From assembly GCA_001584585.1 (NCBI GenBank), contig LSYV01000006.1, positions 1,022,460 to 1,034,214 of the forward strand: a stretch of 11,755 bases of DNA, in the 5' to 3' direction. Numbering within the stretch: the first letter of the stretch is position 1; every line of letters starts with the position of its first letter. This DNA is from Gonium pectorale. Lineage: Eukaryota; Chlorophyta; Chlorophyceae; Chlamydomonadales; Volvocaceae. Shown piece after piece: positions 8,285-11,755 of the stretch. The notes under the pieces were generated by a model. It did no database searches. It was given only the letters and a program-made list of their open reading frames with translations, and was not told the origin of the DNA. A program made the translations under genes and the position numbers.

Positions 8285-9070
8285 ATGCTATCTACCGTAG
8301 CTGCATGCCGTGTCCTCCTCATGGGGGCATGTGTAGGACACGTGTATCGCAAGAAGGAAGCGGAAACAGGAAAGGTGCGGTACCGCAAGGTGTGGTACCG
8401 CTGGTACGGTGCTACTACCAGGCCGCACCGCCGAGGCAGCGCGTCACGCAGGGCCGACTGCTCGTATACCTCGCCCGCCATGCCCTGTACTCGGCGCCCT
8501 GCTGGAAACGTCACACCCTCGGGTGTGTATGTCCGTAGAGGCTGCCTTCCCCGTTTCTGGTTCTCTTTTTTTCACGCTGAAACACCAGTCTGTGCACGTT
8601 CCCCCCGCGCCCTTGTTGAGCACCCGACCGCCGGTGCCTCCGTCTGCCCGTCTCTTCGTGTCTTTGCCTCTCCGCCTGTAACCTTTCCAAACACGCCCTG
8701 TAGAGCCCCCAACAGCAGACCCCACCCGCCAGGGGTGCGGGGCGGGGCGTACACGAGGCAGGGGCGAGCCGCAGCCAAGCCACCCTACTTTCGGTTCAAT
8801 TCAGCGGTTCAATTCAGGAGGAGCGTGGAGCCGCAAGGAGCCTCCTTACGCTGCCGCAGCGCCTGCAAGTCGAGCAAGGAATCATGCATAACTCATGGCC
8901 ACCATACCGGTATGTCCGAGCCATTGTGTCAGCCAACAGGGGCTCCAGGAGCAGCAGTGTCCGCGAGTGCGAGAAGGCAGCCGTCGTCAGGCGGATCGAT
9001 CCGGCCTTCTCAGGCACAAGGCGCACGCAAAACACAAGCGCCCTACGCCTATAAGCAACCATCGTGGTAA
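8285..9070 (+). CDS. Hypothetical open frame, 261 codons
   Basis: The frame is open from before 8216 to TAA 9068-9070; the first ATG in it is at 8285. The product is basic, with no recognised motif; its last third (LCQPTGAPGAAVSASARRQP) is the most protein-like. A TGTAA lies at 9448-9452, about 380 bases after the stop, a normal 3' UTR length for volvocine algae, and the kinase promoter follows. Against it: third-base GC is no higher than the local background, and the frame crosses a 13-base tandem repeat (8792-8817). Confidence 0.2.
   Translation: MLSTVAACRVLLMGACVGHVYRKKEAETGKVRYRKVWYRWYGATTRPHRRGSASRRADCSYTSPAMPCTRRPAGNVTPSGVYVRRGCLPRFWFSFFHAETPVCARSPRALVEHPTAGASVCPSLRVFASPPVTFPNTPCRAPNSRPHPPGVRGGAYTRQGRAAAKPPYFRFNSAVQFRRSVEPQGASLRCRSACKSSKESCITHGHHTGMSEPLCQPTGAPGAAVSASARRQPSSGGSIRPSQAQGARKTQAPYAYKQPSW
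8374..8415 (+). repeat. Degenerate three-copy GGTACC repeat
   Basis: Three related units, GGTGCGGTACCGCAA, GGTGTGGTACCGCT and GGTACGGTGCTAC, follow one another. The first contains the ten-base palindrome GCGGTACCGC (8377-8386). Confidence 0.6.
8792..8817 (+). repeat. Two perfect copies of a 13-base unit
   Basis: CGGTTCAATTCAG occurs at 8792-8804 and 8805-8817 with no spacer. Confidence 0.9.
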
Positions 9071-9493
9071 TCGGGTTGCAACTACATAGCCGGATCAGGC
9101 CTGCATGCACTAGTCGGACTTACCGCTTGTTAGTGTAATTGAAAGTGCCGCCGTATCCATGACGGATGCGCAGGGTGATGATAACGACAAGGACTGGGAA
9201 AGGACGGGTGCACATGATAACAATGGTTGGCATACATAGACGTAAGAACACACGAGTAGGAGCTGGGAGCCGTTGACTTGCCGGCGGGAGCAGCGCTGCT
9301 GCCACGCTTCTAACGGCGAGTGCCCGAGGCAAGTAACCAGAACAGGTCTTGCCTACTGCACCTAGAGGCTGATGATCCATTACGGCAGGAGCGGGTCCAC
9401 AAACTTGCAAAGCTCGTAATGGTTCAAACCCTAACAAAATCTAGTTATGTAAGTACAACGCATCTTGCCCAATGATCCAGCAGCAGTTTTTGT
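9071..9493. other. Intergenic, moderate GC; 5' flank of the kinase
   Basis: GC is lower than in most of the window (27 of 60 bases at 9181-9240). A - strand frame 9120-9437 is open but lacks an ATG start; its tail is hydrophobic (VLVVIITLRI). A + strand TGTAA at 9448-9452 could be the poly(A) signal of an upstream gene. Confidence 0.4.
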
Positions 9494-9563
9494 AGGAAAT
9501 GGGGGTACGGGAACGAGCCCCAGACTCTCTCCTGTTGCTCTATCCGCTGCAGGCTAATAACAG
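9494..9563 (-). repeat. Degenerate tRNA-like sequence (SINE head or tRNA pseudogene)
   Basis: Read on the - strand this resembles a tRNA. It has an A-box-like TAGCCTGCAGCGG (9556-9544), then GATAGAGCAACAGG typical of a D-arm running into an anticodon stem, then a B-box-like GGCTCGTTCC (9519-9510), which is one base short of the consensus GGTTCGATTCC. The acceptor ends do not pair, only three G-C pairs remain in the T-stem, and the variable region is missing. It is therefore not a working tRNA. It fits the internal pol III promoter of a tRNA-derived SINE or a decayed tRNA copy. If it is a SINE, the body would extend toward lower coordinates. I did not identify a family or target-site duplication. 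Confidence 0.4.
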
Positions 9564-9564
9564 C

Positions 9565-9574
9565 ATTTAAAAGG
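9565..9574 (+). promoter_or_regulatory. TATA-like box upstream of the kinase
   Basis: ATTTAAAAGG lies 58 bases before the kinase ATG, in locally AT-richer DNA. With the usual 25-30 base spacing, transcription would start near 9600 and leave a 5' leader of roughly 30 bases. This is motif and position evidence only; no transcript data are available here. Confidence 0.35.
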
Positions 9575-9632
9575 CGTAGGCATATGGAGTCTACCGGCCA
9601 GAAACAAGTGATACCGTCATTGAGGCTTGTAT

Positions 9633-11268
9633 ATGGGGAACGTCTGCTTTAAGGGCAGCGGAGTGCGGGAGACGACTGAGGCGCAGCCATGCTTTGCTCC
9701 AGCGTCTGTCGTAGGCGCAGGCGCAACCGCCGAGCACCCTGTCGATGCGCAGCGTTCAGAGGCTCTGCGCGCCAACCTTGCCCACGACGGTCAGCTTTCC
9801 ACCATGAGCACTGTCGCTTTCAGCGAGCCTGGTTCTACGCCACCTCACTTCAGGAACTGCACCGCCGCGCAAGCGACGATGTTGGATACCAAGACGAGTT
9901 TAGACGCTCGCCCCAGCACCTCGCGCCCAGCCGTCATGTCGAACACCCTATTCCACACGGGCGCAGCTTCAACCGAGGACGCCACATTCGCGGTGCGGCA
10001 AAGAGGGTCATGTAAGGCGCTCGCATGCCATAACTTTTTCCTTTTGGGCATGCAGTCGCCAGAGCGAATGATGGAGGACATTCAAATCCTCGCTCACATT
10101 GGCGCTGGAGGGTTTGGCGTCGTGTACAAAGGTGCGTGGTTTTTTCGCCCGCCCCCCGTCCAGGCGCTGCGCATGCGTCCCGGCCCTCGGTCACCCACCG
10201 TCAGCTCACCTGCTCAAGCCTTGCCCCCAGGCTTATACCAGGGCGGCGAGGTGGCCGTGAAGGTCGCCCTGATGGACAGCTTCACGCCCGCCACGCTGCG
10301 GGAGGCCCTGCTGGGGCCACAGCTGCGCCACCCACACGTGAGTAACCGCAAGTGACCCCCGGCCCCTCATACACACACACACCCCACATCCCCTCCGGCC
10401 CGCGAGGGTACCGGCCACGGCAGGTGGGGGCCCCATCAAGCTGGGGCGGCGACGCCCTGCAGTTTTGCACTCCGGCCCCGGCGCCCCGCCGGCCTCCCGG
10501 CCACTCCCCAGCCTCCACTGCCCGCCCCAGACCGCGAGCCCGTCCAGCCACAGCCAACGGAAGCCGGCGGTGCCTCTCACACCACGCGGCCCGCCCGCTC
10601 CGCTGCACCTGTCGTACTGCCGTGTGTGCACACAGGTCGTACACACGTACGTCACCCGAGGTGCCCAGCTGACGGAGGACTTCATGAGCCGCGCTTTTGG
10701 GGCGCCCGCGCCGCCGCGCCCGGCGGACCCCTTGCCCAACATGCAGTCAGGTGCGGACCGTGTCGGTGCGGTGCGGTGCGGTGCACCCACCCGGAGCCGG
10801 CACCGCCTTCAGCCGCGCTGGGATCGCGCTCACGTGGGGGCGGGACTGCGACCCACAGGTCTACGACCCACGGGTCTGCAGCCCGTGGCGAGTCGCATCG
10901 GATAAGACACGGGGGCCTGGCGTGGCCGCGTGCGTGACCCGTGGGTCGCAGCGGGATCTCCTTCTCTGGCCGTGCACACAAACCCGCCCGCATAACCCTG
11001 GGGTTCCCCGGGGCCGCATGGTTCCAAAGGCGCGCCCCACGGCCCACGGCCTCCAACGTTATCACTGTAGCATCCACAGCATCCAGCGCAGCCCCCTCAC
11101 AACCGGATGCAGAACTTGGTAGTACACACACGCCCGTCTGAATACCCGTGGCCGCAGAGGACGGCATGGGCGCGCCACGCATGGCGCGACACGAGCGTCA
11201 GGGCTGGACGGAGGTGCTGGTGCGGCTGGGGGCCCAGGCGGGCAAGTGCATGGTCATTCTGGTGCAGG
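9633..11268 (+). CDS. TKL-type protein kinase, N-terminal part (4 exons, runs off the right end)
   Basis: Probable serine/threonine kinase of the tyrosine-kinase-like group, which transfers phosphate from ATP to proteins. Exons are 9633-10131, 10231-10337, 10636-10750 and 11158-11268; introns of 99, 298 and 407 bases are all GT-AG, and the phases (1, 0, 1, then 1 at the last donor) join without a stop. The 277 residues visible contain the glycine loop GAGGFGVV (157-164), VAVK with the ATP-binding lysine (Lys177), REALLG with the likely alpha-C glutamate (Glu191), LRHPHVVHTYVTR around strand 4, a Pro-rich insert of about 45 residues, and strand 5 CMVILVQ just before the hinge. The HRD and DFG motifs would follow outside the window. 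ATG 9633 is chosen because an in-frame TGA lies at 9621-9623 and no ATG lies between. The start MGNVC fits N-myristoylation at Gly2 and S-acylation at Cys5, suggesting membrane attachment. Family is clear; substrate and pathway are unknown. An extra in-frame intron at 9993-10055 is possible. Confidence 0.88.
10132..10230 (+). other. Kinase intron 1
   Basis: GTGCGT donor and CCCCCAG acceptor, phase 1. Removal joins the glycine codon split G|GC, so that VVYKG runs straight into LYQGGEVAVK. Reading through instead inserts an Arg/Pro-rich stretch into the ATP-binding lobe, which kinases do not have between strands 2 and 3. Confidence 0.85.
10338..10635 (+). other. Kinase intron 2
   Basis: GTGAGT donor directly after the HPH codons, and acceptor CACACAG before GTCGTACAC, phase 0. 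It contains a six-unit AC microsatellite at 10371-10382. Splicing produces HPHVVHTYVTR, the expected strand 4 sequence of this kinase family. Confidence 0.82.
10751..11157 (+). other. Kinase intron 3, repeat-rich
   Basis: GTGCGG donor and CCGCAG acceptor, phase 1, giving a glutamate codon G|AG at the junction. The earlier AG near 11112 would lead to a stop within a few codons, so 11158 is preferred as exon start. Inside are four tandem GGTGC units (10765-10784) and an inverted repeat described separately. Confidence 0.72.
10846..10951. repeat. Inverted repeat inside kinase intron 3
   Basis: CGACCCACGGGTC (10864-10876) is the exact reverse complement of GACCCGTGGGTCG (10936-10948). A second left-hand copy, CTGCGACCCACAGGTC (10846-10861), matches the reverse complement of the right arm with one mismatch, so two alternative stems are possible. 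Confidence 0.75.
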
Positions 11269-11755
11269 GTGAGGCGGGGCGGAGGGGGGGGAGGGGAGGG
11301 GAGGGGGAAGGCACTGAAGGTGGGTAGTGAAAGAGGATGGAAAAGGGAGGGGAGGGGCGGAGAGGGGGAAGGGGGAAGGCGTGTTGGAGAGGCGGCCGAG
11401 GGCCTGACTACATTGGGCAGGGGCGAGTGTGTGTGTAACGCATGCGTGACGAATTGCAGAAAAAGGTCTAAAAGATAGCTAGCAAAGGCAGTGTCTGGGT
11501 GAGTGCGGCGCTGTGGCGGGGAGGGCGGGGGGCGCTGACGGCAGGCTGAAGAGTGGGGCTTGGGTGCGCATGCAGCGAGTGGCCCCCAGCGGGGAGGGGG
11601 GAGGGGGGAGGGGGGAGGGGGCGGCCCCCAATCAGCGGTCAGGGATGGAGGGATGCCCACGGCGCGCGCAGTGGCAGTGGGGACTCCAGTGGCCCCCCGG
11701 CCCCGCTCGCAGCCGACCGACTGTCGGACACCCATCGCATGAACAGACTTCACCG
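11269..11755 (+). other. Kinase intron 4, incomplete, G-rich
   Basis: GTGAGG donor follows the codons for ILVQ plus one base. The next exon should open with the hinge (normally a Glu-Tyr/Phe-Cys type sequence), and I find no such reading after any AG up to 11755, so the intron probably continues past the window. The stretch is dominated by GGGGA-type runs on the + strand. Confidence 0.6.
11590..11622 (+). repeat. GGGGGGA microsatellite in kinase intron 4
   Basis: Four to five runs of four to six G separated by single A residues. It is flanked by GGCCCCC-type sequence on both sides. A second, less regular G-rich tract lies at about 11275-11390. Both meet the usual G-quadruplex rule. Confidence 0.8.

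Noticed and set aside
9494..9563. Functional tRNA gene
   Set aside because: Acceptor ends are not complementary, the T-stem keeps only three pairs and the variable region is missing.
10012..10055. GTAAGG donor to GCATGCAG acceptor, a 44-base intron in kinase exon 1
   Set aside because: Removing it shifts the frame and destroys the glycine-loop reading. Only the 63-base variant starting at 9993 keeps the kinase frame.
11105..11157. Earlier acceptor (AG near 11112) for kinase exon 4
   Set aside because: In the required phase it meets a TGA before the conserved segment, whereas the AG at 11156-11157 gives an open, phase-matched exon.
1..11755. CRISPR array or phage/bacterial operon
   Set aside because: No evenly spaced direct repeats with unique spacers and no ribosome-binding-site-led gene clusters were seen; the repeats present are adjacent tandem units or microsatellites.

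Overview
The window looks like nuclear DNA of a green alga of the volvocine group (Chlamydomonas, Gonium or Volvox relatives). The grounds are high GC with long G or C runs, GT-AG introns between short exons, Ala/Gly-rich and Pro-rich coding frames built from GGC and GCC codons, and a tyrosine-kinase-like (TKL) protein kinase of a type these algae carry in many copies. There are no ribosome binding sites, operons or bacterial gene packing. The genus assignment is an inference from style, not from a match.

One gene is well supported. At the right end, on the + strand, four exons (9633-10131, 10231-10337, 10636-10750, 11158-11268) encode the N-terminal part of a TKL-type protein kinase. All splice phases agree. 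The protein starts MGNVC, a likely lipid-modification signal, and reaches the glycine loop, the ATP-binding lysine, the alpha-C glutamate and strand 5. The catalytic loop and the rest lie beyond base 11755. A TATA-like box (9565-9574) sits about 60 bases before the ATG, and just upstream is a decayed tRNA-like sequence on the - strand.

At the left end, intron sequence with a two-copy 39/37-base tandem repeat leads into a probable small exon (164-253) and a probable Ala/Gly-rich last exon (648-1277). This is a plausible but unproven gene entering from the left.

The roughly 8.3 kb between 1278 and 9600 has no gene I can name. It holds several open frames of undecided status (2335-2969, 4221-4829, 6706-7206, 7970-8158, 8285-9070 on +; 5339-5686 and 4961-5146 on -). 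It also has an AT-richer island at about 4890-5600, a strikingly T-poor stretch at about 7529-7860 that starts at a good ATG context, G-quadruplex-type tracts, several clean hairpins and short tandem repeats. This could be intergenic DNA with old mobile-element debris, or poorly conserved genes whose exons cannot be told from background by eye.

I do not see a convincing new biological system. The most useful leads are the two composition islands (possible transposon remnants), the tRNA-like sequence in the kinase promoter, and the recurring 9-mer GTGCCGTAC.
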